Assembly (NCBI GenBank): GCA_012798155.1
Contig: JAAZNR010000715.1
Coordinates: 1 to 6,924, forward strand
From: Thermogutta sp.
GTDB taxonomy: Bacteria > Planctomycetota > Planctomycetia > Pirellulales > Thermoguttaceae
Direction: 5' to 3'
Length of the DNA stretch: 6,924 bases
The translations under genes and the position numbers were made by a program. Of the stretch, positions 1-6,011 are shown piece by piece; position 1 is the first letter of the stretch, and every line of letters begins with the position of its first letter. The notes under the pieces are model-generated. The model had not been told where the DNA came from. It saw only the letters and a list, made by a program, of their open reading frames with translations, and searched no databases.

Positions 1-1193
1 AGCAAGACCGTGTAATACGGCAGCTCCAACCAGACCACGCTGATGAAACTGACGGAGACGGCGAAGCCGACCAAGGCCGCGATGACGCCTCGGGCCATGG
101 CCCGATCCCACTCTCCCGCCGGAGAATCCCGCCGCAACAGCCCCAACAGCCGCCCGATCGTCACGGCGTAGAATCCGCTCAAGAGCAGCAATCCCGGGAT
201 TCCCATCTCGGCTCCGGTTTGAAACCACAGCGAATGGGCTTGCATCTTGGGCAGCCCCATGGCCTCGGACTGGAGCGGCCAATGATTCGCGCCGACCCCC
301 AGGAAGGGATGATCGCGCATGGTACGGATGCATGCCTGCCACTGATCCATGCGGCTCTCGGCCGAGCGGTCGCGCTGCTCGGGATCGACGAAGATGGTCA
401 TGAAGCGTTGGCGGACCTCCGGCCCGGCCAGGCGGAAGGCCAGAATAGCCGCCAAAAGGAATACAAGATAGTACTTGGGGTGCTTGGGGATGAGGATAAA
501 GCCGGTGATGCCGCCGGCGATCAAACCCAGTTGCCCGCCGCGGGAAAAAGAAAACATGATCGTATTGGCCATCAAGGCCGCCGCGGCGAAGCACACGAGC
601 CTCAGGGACCAGCGCGTCTCGGCGATCGCCAGAAAGAGGGCCAGGATGACGCCGATCACCATGGCCGCCGCGATGCAATTATTGTCGAACCCGCCGTAGG
701 CCTCCAGCACGACGCGATTATAACCCTGATAATAGCTGCGATTGAAATCCAGTGCCAAAAAGCCTTGACTAAGGACGATGACCCAGGCCAATTGGCGGAT
801 TTTCGTGCGACTATCGAGCATGCTCATGCCGACCAGGAAGGGGAGCACGATTTTGGCCAGGGAGACGATATACTCTCTGGCCAAATGGGGATAGGGGCAA
901 AAGAAATAGCCCAGGGAAACCCAACCCAAAAAACCGAGCAAGAGGGCCGCGGCGGCCCCGCCCCGCCCCAATCGCCAGTTTCCCAGGCCGCGGATTCCCC
1001 AGCCGATCAGCATGCCGACGGCGACGACGAAGCTGTAGCGGCCCGGCCCCTGCGCCCCGACCGACCAATACCACAGCGATTCCGGTTTGATAATCGCATA
1101 GTGAATATAGATGAATAGACCCACCAAGGGATAAAAAAGCGCCAGCAGGGCGCCGAGGTAGGTCAGGACGTAAACATAGATCAGGCCGCGCAT
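1..1193 (-). CDS. O-antigen ligase-like membrane protein, exosortase-A-associated type (3' end cut by window)
   Basis: The frame opens at ATG 1193 and stays open to the window edge, giving 397 codons with no stop, so the C-terminus is missing. The protein is strongly hydrophobic with many membrane segments (roughly residues 3-30, 54-68, 78-98, 108-123, 134-147, 172-190, 197-213, 220-235, 240-254, 330-350, 367-385). The N-terminus (MRGLIYVYVL, then a short loop after the first helices) resembles the DUF5935 start of the putative exosortase-A-linked O-glycosylation ligases. Wzy_C/WaaL-like landmarks are YGGFDNN near 166-172, SFSRGG 215-220, HPFLGVGANHW 295-305 and AHSLWFQTGAEMGIPG 319-334, the last carrying the His expected in the periplasmic loop. 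Known role of the family: joining or polymerising undecaprenyl-linked glycans at the periplasmic face. It starts 12 bases after the GT2 stop, with only a weak GCGGGG upstream. The acceptor, lipid or protein, cannot be told from sequence. Confidence 0.88.
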   Translation of the reverse strand, partial: MRGLIYVYVLTYLGALLALFYPLVGLFIYIHYAIIKPESLWYWSVGAQGPGRYSFVVAVGMLIGWGIRGLGNWRLGRGGAAAALLLGFLGWVSLGYFFCPYPHLAREYIVSLAKIVLPFLVGMSMLDSRTKIRQLAWVIVLSQGFLALDFNRSYYQGYNRVVLEAYGGFDNNCIAAAMVIGVILALFLAIAETRWSLRLVCFAAAALMANTIMFSFSRGGQLGLIAGGITGFILIPKHPKYYLVFLLAAILAFRLAGPEVRQRFMTIFVDPEQRDRSAESRMDQWQACIRTMRDHPFLGVGANHWPLQSEAMGLPKMQAHSLWFQTGAEMGIPGLLLLSGFYAVTIGRLLGLLRRDSPAGEWDRAMARGVIAALVGFAVSVSFISVVWLELPYYTVL

Positions 1194-1205
1194 AGGACCC
1201 CGCGC

Positions 1206-2024
1206 TCAATCCCGCCAACGATATCGCACGATGCACCACAACGCTCGCAGGGCGTCGCGGAAGCCGATTTTCTTTCCCTGCTGATAGGTCCGACCATAAT
1301 AGCGCACGCCCGTCTCGAAAACACGATAGCCGCGCTTGGCCACCTTGGCCGTCAATTCGATCTCGATGCCGAAGCGATCTTCCTTGAGCGTGTCGCGAAT
1401 CGCCTCGATGACCTCGCCGCGAAAGGCCTTGTGGCAGGTTTCCACGTCGGTGAGATTCAAATCCGTGAACATGTCGGAGAGCATGGTGATGATCCGATTG
1501 GCCACGTAATGCCAGAAATAGAGCACGCGGTGCGGCCCCTCGGAGACGAATCGCGAACCGTACACCACGTCCGCCTCGCCGTCCACGATCGGTTGCAGTA
1601 GCGCCGAATACTCGCAGGGATCATATTCCAGATCGGCGTCCTGGATGATTACCACGTCGCCGCGGACCTCCGCGAAAGCCGTTCGCAGGGCGGCTCCCTT
1701 GCCTCGATTGCGGGGGTGCCGGAAGATGCGGATTTGGGGGTGATCCTGCCACGATTGCAGCTTGGCCGCGGTTCCGTCGCCGCTGCCGTCATCGACCACC
1801 AGGACTTCCTTGTTGCCGGGCGTCTCGGTGATCCGCCGCAGGACCTCGTCGATGGTGGCCTCTTCGTTATACACCGGCACGACCACGGAAAGCAGCATGC
1901 CGGGCGGCAAGCGGACGATGCCCAATCGGCGGCGCAAGGCTTGGAGCCATGCGCGGTGCTCGTGCGCCGCTTCTCCCGGCGGGGCGGCCCCGCAAAGGGG
2001 ACAGCTTTCCTCGGCTTGCGTCAT
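1206..2024 (-). CDS. GT2 family glycosyltransferase, DPM1/polyprenyl-phosphate-sugar-synthase-like
   Basis: The protein has 272 residues in a GT-A fold. Visible motifs are SVVVPVYNEEATI (46-58), VDDGSGDGT (77-85), the metal/nucleotide-binding QDADLEYDP (128-136), YGSRF (155-159), ETCHKAFR (195-202) and RFGIEIELTAKVAKRGY (217-233). The spacing and wording match the dolichyl-/polyprenyl-phosphate mannosyltransferase-like branch of GT2. There are no C-terminal membrane helices, so it is a soluble or peripheral cytoplasmic enzyme. The frame runs open upstream to 2750, but that stretch is Arg/Gly-rich shadow sequence antisense in character and overlaps the well-supported GT4 gene. ATG 2024 is chosen because it makes an ATGA overlap with the GT4 stop. 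The Shine-Dalgarno is poor, as expected for a coupled start. Residues 1-43 before the GT2 domain carry C8, C11, H21 and H23. A later start at M43 (1898) is possible but would break the coupling. Sugar and acceptor are not predictable; it could extend the repeat unit or make a lipid-phosphate sugar donor. Confidence 0.92.
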   Translation of the reverse strand: MTQAEESCPLCGAAPPGEAAHEHRAWLQALRRRLGIVRLPPGMLLSVVVPVYNEEATIDEVLRRITETPGNKEVLVVDDGSGDGTAAKLQSWQDHPQIRIFRHPRNRGKGAALRTAFAEVRGDVVIIQDADLEYDPCEYSALLQPIVDGEADVVYGSRFVSEGPHRVLYFWHYVANRIITMLSDMFTDLNLTDVETCHKAFRGEVIEAIRDTLKEDRFGIEIELTAKVAKRGYRVFETGVRYYGRTYQQGKKIGFRDALRALWCIVRYRWRD

Positions 2025-3301
2025 GTCCGTTCGCTCTTGATCGAAGACTGATTCTTCGGCTCCGCCAGAGAGAGCAACGATTGTAAGGGCCGAAGGCGGG
2101 CCGCCCAGGTGTAACGGGCTTCCACCAGGCGGCGGGCATTGTCGCCCAGCCGCCGTTGCTCCGAAGGAGAACCCCACAAACGCTCCAGGGCCGCGACCCA
2201 CTCCGGCGGCTCCCTCGCTTCCAGCACGTCTTCGCCGGGCGAGACCGCCAGGCCCTCCAGGGCCTGGGGCGAGGCGATGACGGGCCGGGCCATGGCCATG
2301 CCCTCCAGCACCTTGTTTTGTATGCCCCGCGCGATCCGCAGCGGCGCGACCACCGTCGCACGGGCCAGGTACGGTCGCACATCCGGCACGTCGCCCGTCA
2401 ACGCGGCGCCCGCCCTCGCGGCGGCCTCGCGGAGCGGCTTTCCCGCTCCGCCGCCGACGATATGGAAGACCGCGTCGGAGCGGCGCCCTCGCACCTTCGG
2501 CCAAACTTCCGAGAGAAACCACATCAAACCGTCCACGTTCGCGCGGTAGTCCAACGCACCGGTAAAAACGCAACTCGGACCGGCCGGCACGGCGCGGTCG
2601 GGATCGGTCCGCGACTGTTCCCTTTCGCCCCGGACTGCGTGCGGATGGAAGTAATCGCCGTCCACGCCGTTTTCCACCGCGATCACGTTTTCGGCCGGAC
2701 AAAAGTCGCGAAACACGCGGCACTCCGCCTCGCTGACCAGCGTGATCCATCGAACCCGTCGAGCCAACGACGCCTCCAGCCGTCTCAATCGCCGCCCCTC
2801 CAGTCGGTACAATGCGCGTGCCGGCCGGCGCGCCCAGGACGCATAGTCGAAAAACTTCCGGCTATCCACATCCACCAGGTCCACGACGCAGCGCTGCGGG
2901 GGACAGCCCGTGTAAGCGAGGTACTGCGCCATGCTCGAACAGTAGGCGATGACCCAATCGTAGGTCCGCGCGGAGTGCAGCGCGGCGATCTCCCGCCTCA
3001 GTCGCGGCGAAGAGAACAGGCCTTCCGTGGCCGAACGCCCCACGGCCAGCGACCACAGGCCCCGCAACCACCGCCGTCGCTTGTCCACGGGCACGGCGAT
3101 GACATGATCGCACAACTCAGCCAACCCTGCCGGCACGCCGTCGGTAACAGGTTCATCGGCCAAGAAGGCGGTATCGACCACGGCGAAGCGCGACAGGTAT
3201 TGGATCAAGTTGTAGGAACGGATGCGATGGCCGCGATTCGGGGGATACGGCGTGCGGTGCACCAAGAAGAGGATTTTGGGAACGACCGGCGGCCCGCTCA
3301 C
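2021..3301 (-). CDS. GT4-like glycosyltransferase, PEP-CTERM/XrtA-associated family
   Basis: The protein has 426 residues and a GT-B layout. The N-terminal landmark HRTPYPPNRGHRIRSY (15-30), then DLVDVDSRKFFDYA (141-154), VENGVDGDYFHP (209-220), FTGALDYRANVDGLMWF (246-262), TGDVPDVRPY (302-311) and APLRIARGIQNKVLEG (319-334) match the family known as PEP-CTERM/XrtA system-associated sugar transferases (TIGR03087 type, from memory). The usual GT4 E-x7-E motif is degenerate: E333 is present, but the position eight residues before it is Arg, which is normal for this subfamily. GTG start 3301 forms a GTGA overlap with the deacetylase stop and has GGAG seven bases upstream. The stop overlaps the GT2 start by ATGA. 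Expected role: a cytoplasmic glycosyl transfer during EPS repeat-unit assembly, nucleotide-sugar donor unknown. The first 14 residues look short and hydrophobic but form the first Rossmann strand, not a signal peptide. Confidence 0.94.
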   Translation of the reverse strand: MSGPPVVPKILFLVHRTPYPPNRGHRIRSYNLIQYLSRFAVVDTAFLADEPVTDGVPAGLAELCDHVIAVPVDKRRRWLRGLWSLAVGRSATEGLFSSPRLRREIAALHSARTYDWVIAYCSSMAQYLAYTGCPPQRCVVDLVDVDSRKFFDYASWARRPARALYRLEGRRLRRLEASLARRVRWITLVSEAECRVFRDFCPAENVIAVENGVDGDYFHPHAVRGEREQSRTDPDRAVPAGPSCVFTGALDYRANVDGLMWFLSEVWPKVRGRRSDAVFHIVGGGAGKPLREAAARAGAALTGDVPDVRPYLARATVVAPLRIARGIQNKVLEGMAMARPVIASPQALEGLAVSPGEDVLEAREPPEWVAALERLWGSPSEQRRLGDNARRLVEARYTWAARLRPLQSLLSLAEPKNQSSIKSERT

Positions 3302-4251
3302 GTTTCCGCTCCCCCTTTTTTCGCACGTGAAGGCGGACGCGATGAATCACGTGAAGGTGCACGCGATGAATACCGTTTCCACTCCACCACGGGGAGCGGC
3401 AAGGCATCCAAGCAGCGATCGAGCCGCGTGAAAGAAAAGCCGGCCAGCATCCGCCGGAGCTTCCCCTCCGTCGTGCGCAGACCCACGCGGTGGCGGCGCC
3501 GGGCCAACCACGAGGCGCCCTTGACTTCCGGTTGATCGGGATCGATCTCCCAGGGATGCACATACACCATGCAGGGCCGGCCGTGTCGCGAACGGACCCG
3601 CCGCATCAGGCGCCGCGTCAACCACCAGGGGAAGAGCCGCAGATAACCTCCGCCGCCGAGCGGCACGTTGCAGCCCGCCCAGCGGACCGTGGTACCGGGA
3701 AACTCGCGGATCGTTCCCGACGGCGTCACGATCCGATGCGGCCCCGGTTCAGCGTCGGGGATGCCGTAGCGATCGTGGCGAATGGGAAAGATGCCGGCAT
3801 CATTGCGAAACCCCAAATCGGCCAGCACCTCCAAGGCCCAAAGGGAATCTCGCGTGACCGAAAAGCTTGGCGCGCGATAACTCACCACGGCCGTGCCGGC
3901 GGCGTCTTCGATCACGGTCTTGGCTCGCCGCACGTCTTCCTGGAACTCCCGCGGTGTCATGTGATAGATCAATCGATGATCGTAGCCGTGGCAGGCGATC
4001 TCGTGTCCCGCCGCCGCGATCTCCGCGACCAATCGCGGCCGGCGCTCGGCGATCCAGCCCAAGATGAAAAATGTGGCCTGCACGCCGTGGATCGCCAGCA
4101 GTTCCAAGATTCGCGATAAGCACCCGGCTAGGCGGCTGGGAACGGCGTCCCAATCAGATCGGGCCAAAACCTTCTCGAAGCCCGAGACCTGGAAGTATTC
4201 CTCGACGTCCACGGAAAAGACATCGGGCGGCAATGTCGCGGACGCGCTCAC
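3298..4251 (-). CDS. XrtA-system polysaccharide deacetylase (NodB-type domain plus DUF3473-like C-terminus)
   Basis: The protein has 317 residues. FSVDVEEYFQVSGFE (12-26) carries the catalytic-base Asp region (D15), HGYDHR (88-93) the metal-binding H-x3-H pair, SYRAPSFSV (124-132) the RxPxF/Y motif, and VYVHPWEIDPDQP (229-241) the C-terminal catalytic/metal His region. This arrangement is the one seen in the exosortase-A-associated deacetylases (TIGR03006 type) with a DUF3473 tail (about 165-290). Expected reaction: hydrolysis of N-acetyl groups on amino sugars of the EPS; whether on a lipid-linked intermediate or the polymer is unknown. No signal peptide is visible, consistent with cytoplasmic action. 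GTG 4251 overlaps the sugar transferase stop as GTGA, and AAGGA lies about 12 bases upstream. After residue 293 the tail becomes a Ser/Arg/Pro repeat encoded by a 24-bp tandem duplication, followed by AKKGGAET; this tail is not part of the enzyme fold. Confidence 0.94.
   Translation of the reverse strand: MSASATLPPDVFSVDVEEYFQVSGFEKVLARSDWDAVPSRLAGCLSRILELLAIHGVQATFFILGWIAERRPRLVAEIAAAGHEIACHGYDHRLIYHMTPREFQEDVRRAKTVIEDAAGTAVVSYRAPSFSVTRDSLWALEVLADLGFRNDAGIFPIRHDRYGIPDAEPGPHRIVTPSGTIREFPGTTVRWAGCNVPLGGGGYLRLFPWWLTRRLMRRVRSRHGRPCMVYVHPWEIDPDQPEVKGASWLARRRHRVGLRTTEGKLRRMLAGFSFTRLDRCLDALPLPVVEWKRYSSRAPSRDSSRPPSRAKKGGAET
3309..3312 (-). promoter_or_regulatory. Shine-Dalgarno of the GT4 gene
   Basis: On the minus strand GGAG, within a longer GGGGGAG run, lies seven bases before GTG 3301. 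It sits inside the last codons of the deacetylase gene and supports the GTG start over any internal ATG. Confidence 0.6.
3324..3371 (-). repeat. In-frame 24-bp tandem duplication in the deacetylase tail
   Basis: Two adjacent 24-base units (3324-3347 and 3348-3371) match at 22 of 24 positions, with differences confined to a three-base window. Each encodes an eight-residue unit of the form [Y/D]SSR[A/P]PSR (residues 294-301 and 302-309). The unit length is a multiple of three, so the reading frame is preserved. Confidence 0.9.
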
Positions 4252-5213
4252 CGCGGTTTACGGTCCTTCGAGCGAGCCAGGCGGCGCCGGCCGTTGCTGC
4301 GGGAAGTCCCGTGGGCCGATCCCTTCCCGTTGCCGGTTTTGTGCCTCTTGCCGTTTCCATTTCCCGAACGACCGTTGGGAGGTCCAAGCGGTACGGACTC
4401 CAACTGCCGGAGGGCGCGACCGTAGGTGGCCGGCACGGCGGCCCAGTCGCCGCCGGCCTTCATCCAAGCCGGGATTCGGCAGGGCCGTAAGAGACCCAGG
4501 TATTTCGCCACCGTCAAACCCGGCAACCCTAACATCTTGAGGGCCGTGCACAGCAGGATCCGGAGGTCGAGCCACAAATCGGCCGACTCGATATACTGCC
4601 GATCCAGCACCAGCTTGCGGCGAACGGAGTCCAAGTCGCTATCCGGGGGGAGATTGATTTGCGACAGCCCCGTAATTCCCGGCAGAACCTGGAGGCGATC
4701 CAAATAGCCGGGGACCAGCCGGGCCAAGGAGTGCGTGAATTCGGGACGCTCGGGACGCGGACCGATGAGCGTCATTTGCCCGGCCAGCACGTTGAATAAT
4801 TGGGGAAGCTCATCCAGGTGCAGCTTGCGGAGCAGGCGACCCAGCGGCGTGATCCGCGGATCGTTCTCCTCCGTCCAGACGGGGCCGGTTTGCGCCTCCG
4901 CGTCCGCCCGCATCGTTCTCAGCTTCCAGACCCGAAAGTGCCTTCCGCACTTCCCCACGCGAACCTGTCCGTAGAACGCCGGTCCGCGGCTCGTCAAGCG
5001 GACCAGCACCGCCAGCAGCAGGATAACTGGCAGCATCAGGGGGGTGAGGGCGACCGCGATCAACCGGCCCAGCACCGGCTGCCGGCGGAAATAGGTCGAT
5101 ACCCGGATCGGCGGAGGTGAAGGCGGGGGTGCCTCGGATGGGGATTCTCGGCTCGCCGGCGCGGGGGACGCGACCGGGGGTAGCTCGTTGACTGCCTCGA
5201 GTCGCCGCAACAT
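4248..5213 (-). CDS. Undecaprenyl-phosphate sugar phosphotransferase (short-form phosphoglycosyl transferase, PF02397 type)
   Basis: The protein has 321 residues from ATG 5213. Layout: a Pro/Ser/Ala-rich N-terminal segment (about 12-36), one hydrophobic stretch at 48-72 (probably the re-entrant membrane hairpin of monotopic enzymes), then FYGQVRVG (80-87), KLRTMRADAE (97-106), the catalytic Asp-Glu dyad in LHLDELPQLFNVL (131-143, D134/E135), GQMTLIGPRPERPEF (145-159) and LPGITGLSQI (177-186). Known role: transfer of a sugar-1-phosphate from a nucleotide sugar to undecaprenyl phosphate, the first membrane step of EPS assembly. The N-terminal four-helix/nucleotide-binding region of WbaP/long-form proteins is absent. 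The last 45 or so residues are a basic Asn/Gly/Lys/Arg tail. A TTG at 5228 could add five residues, but GGAG sits inside that extension nine bases before the ATG, which favours 5213. The stop overlaps the deacetylase GTG start. First gene after the long gap. Confidence 0.94.
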   Translation of the reverse strand: MLRRLEAVNELPPVASPAPASRESPSEAPPPSPPPIRVSTYFRRQPVLGRLIAVALTPLMLPVILLLAVLVRLTSRGPAFYGQVRVGKCGRHFRVWKLRTMRADAEAQTGPVWTEENDPRITPLGRLLRKLHLDELPQLFNVLAGQMTLIGPRPERPEFTHSLARLVPGYLDRLQVLPGITGLSQINLPPDSDLDSVRRKLVLDRQYIESADLWLDLRILLCTALKMLGLPGLTVAKYLGLLRPCRIPAWMKAGGDWAAVPATYGRALRQLESVPLGPPNGRSGNGNGKRHKTGNGKGSAHGTSRSNGRRRLARSKDRKPR

Positions 5214-5222
5214 GGTAGCCGT

Positions 5223-5226
5223 CTCC
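5223..5226 (-). promoter_or_regulatory. Shine-Dalgarno that decides the sugar transferase start
   Basis: GGAG in the context TTGGAGA lies nine bases before ATG 5213. The first bases of this motif overlap the alternative TTG start at 5228, and no good Shine-Dalgarno is seen for that TTG. Confidence 0.65.
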
Positions 5227-5561
5227 AAGTTGAAAATGCTCGTTGCTTGGCCCGTTGCTCGTCTCGGCCCCTTGGTCCTGCCCCGTCGTTTCTATAGCCC
5301 CGAACACCCTGCCGTCGAAGCCGGCGGACGTGAGTTTCCACGCCCCCAGGCCCTGACCAGTTTCTCTCCCCTTTCGAACGCCCATGCCAGCCCAAGGGCA
5401 GGTCTCGCGGTGGGAAGGACACCATCCCCTAAGGATAGCGTGGCTTACCGTCGATTCAACCCAAAAATCCCGCAAATCCGTCGAACTCCGCACGGCTCCG
5501 CATTGTGCTCAAGCTGCTGCCGCCAAGGGGGAAGGGCGGCACATTTCCCTCGCCGATCGAT

Positions 5562-5592
5562 GACCGGTAGCCGTTGACGGCTGTGCCCGGTC
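5562..5592. repeat. Compound hairpin in the leader
   Basis: An outer arm gaccgg (5562-5567) pairs with ccggtc (5587-5592), and an inner arm agccg (5569-5573) pairs with cggct (5578-5582) around a TTGA tetraloop. The arms are separated by one unpaired base on one side and four on the other. No T-run follows on the minus strand, so it is not a standard intrinsic terminator for the operon. Confidence 0.5.
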
Positions 5593-5599
5593 TTTCCTT

Positions 5600-5670
5600 G
5601 AAACGCAGAGCACGCAGAGGGCGCGGAGAAAGAAGAATTGATAGGCCCAACTCTGCGTTCTCTGCGTTTC
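5600..5670. repeat. Inverted repeat made of CGCAGAG units
   Basis: The left arm (5600-5619) and the reverse complement of the right arm (5651-5670) agree at 19 of 20 positions, with a 31-base loop. Each arm is itself made of a nine-base unit: on the left aacgcagag, cacgcagag, then a decayed ggcgcggag; on the right ctctgcgtt twice. The flanks are AG-rich on the left (agaaagaag) and T/C-rich on the right (ccttttcattc). It looks like an interspersed, REP-like or small non-autonomous element. No target-site duplication or transposase was recognised. Confidence 0.75.
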
Positions 5671-5952
5671 CTTTTCATTCCCCCCAAATCATCCCCCCAT
5701 CCGGTTCGCGGGCCGGCGCGAGGCCCGTCTTCCACCCGGTTGCAAGCCGAAAGATGTAGCGGGCTCGTTCACGCCCCAGGTCGTTTTTGCAAGCTTCCCG
5801 GCGAGCATGGAGAGACTGCCCGTGAACCGTTACGATGACCGGAACCGCGGAGAGTCGGGAAAGGCGGCAAGGACAGGAAACGGTCGGGATCACTCCCCAA
5901 GTTCGGCTCGGCCGGTCCGCACCTCCGGCGTCGATCGGCCGAGGGGCGGAAT

Positions 5953-5978
5953 CCTCCGGATGATGCCTCCGGATGACG
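5953..5978. repeat. 13-bp tandem repeat, two copies
   Basis: cctccggatgatg (5953-5965) is followed directly by cctccggatgacg (5966-5978), 12 of 13 identical. On the minus strand each unit contains GGAGG, a perfect Shine-Dalgarno core, but no start codon follows at a usable distance. Confidence 0.7.
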
Positions 5979-5986
5979 CGAGACGG

Positions 5987-6011
5987 GCGGGACATCCACA
6001 AGCGGGACATC
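5987..6011. repeat. Direct repeat gcgggacatc, 15-base period, across the nusG-like stop
   Basis: Two exact ten-base copies lie at 5987-5996 and 6002-6011. The second overlaps the TGA stop (6010-6012) of the NusG-family gene. It may be chance or replication slippage. Confidence 0.5.

Larger units (their letters stand above)
5214..6009 (-). other. 796-base gap without a convincing gene; structured leader of the EPS operon
   Basis: No open frame here has a plausible protein: those present are Arg/Gly/Pro-rich or translate repeat DNA. What is visible: two short tandem repeats next to the nusG-like stop (5953-6011), a small GC hairpin (cgggcc/ggcccg, 5709-5727, 7-base loop), the CGCAGAG inverted repeat (5600-5670) and a compound hairpin (5562-5592). 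On the minus strand a TATAGA at 5291-5296 could be a -10 about 72 bases before the sugar transferase start, but no -35 partner is seen. No hairpin with a following T-run on the minus strand was found, so nothing shows that transcription from the nusG-like gene must stop here. Either the gap is a transcribed leader acted on by the NusG factor, or it holds its own unrecognised promoter. Confidence 0.55.

Noticed and set aside
219..1118. Plus-strand open frame (299 codons) opposite the ligase gene
   Set aside because: It has Asp/Gln/Gly/His-rich composition typical of the antisense of a membrane protein gene, while the minus strand gives a clear polytopic ligase.
811..1239. Minus-strand 142-codon frame overlapping the GT2 end and ligase start
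   Set aside because: It is an out-of-frame shadow; the ligase frame from ATG 1193 carries the membrane segments and family motifs.
2025..2750. Upstream extension of the GT2 frame by 242 residues
   Set aside because: The extension is Arg/Gly-rich without motifs and lies wholly over the well-supported GT4 gene; the ATGA overlap at 2021-2024 gives a better start.
2156..3535. Long plus-strand open frame (459 codons) opposite the GT4 and deacetylase genes
   Set aside because: The composition is Arg/Pro/His/Gln-rich with no recognisable domain. It is an antisense shadow common in GC-rich coding DNA.
5291..5296. TATAGA as a -10 box for the sugar transferase operon
   Set aside because: The hexamer 17 bases upstream (TTCGAC) matches only two positions of the -35 consensus, so it is too weak for a feature of its own.
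5372..5388. Sigma54-like promoter (minus strand TGGCATG, then TTCG)
   Set aside because: The -24 half is good, but the essential GC of the -12 element is replaced by CG, so I do not call it, although sigma54 control is known for some XrtA systems.
5445..5735. Short minus-strand frames in the leader, including the one reading through the CGCAGAG repeat
   Set aside because: Their translations follow the repeat DNA and have no Shine-Dalgarno or family likeness; this repeat type often gives false proteins.
5755..5787. Plus-strand gggc/gccc hairpin followed by TTTTT, like a terminator
   Set aside because: The stem is only four base pairs with an eight-base loop, and no plus-strand gene precedes it.
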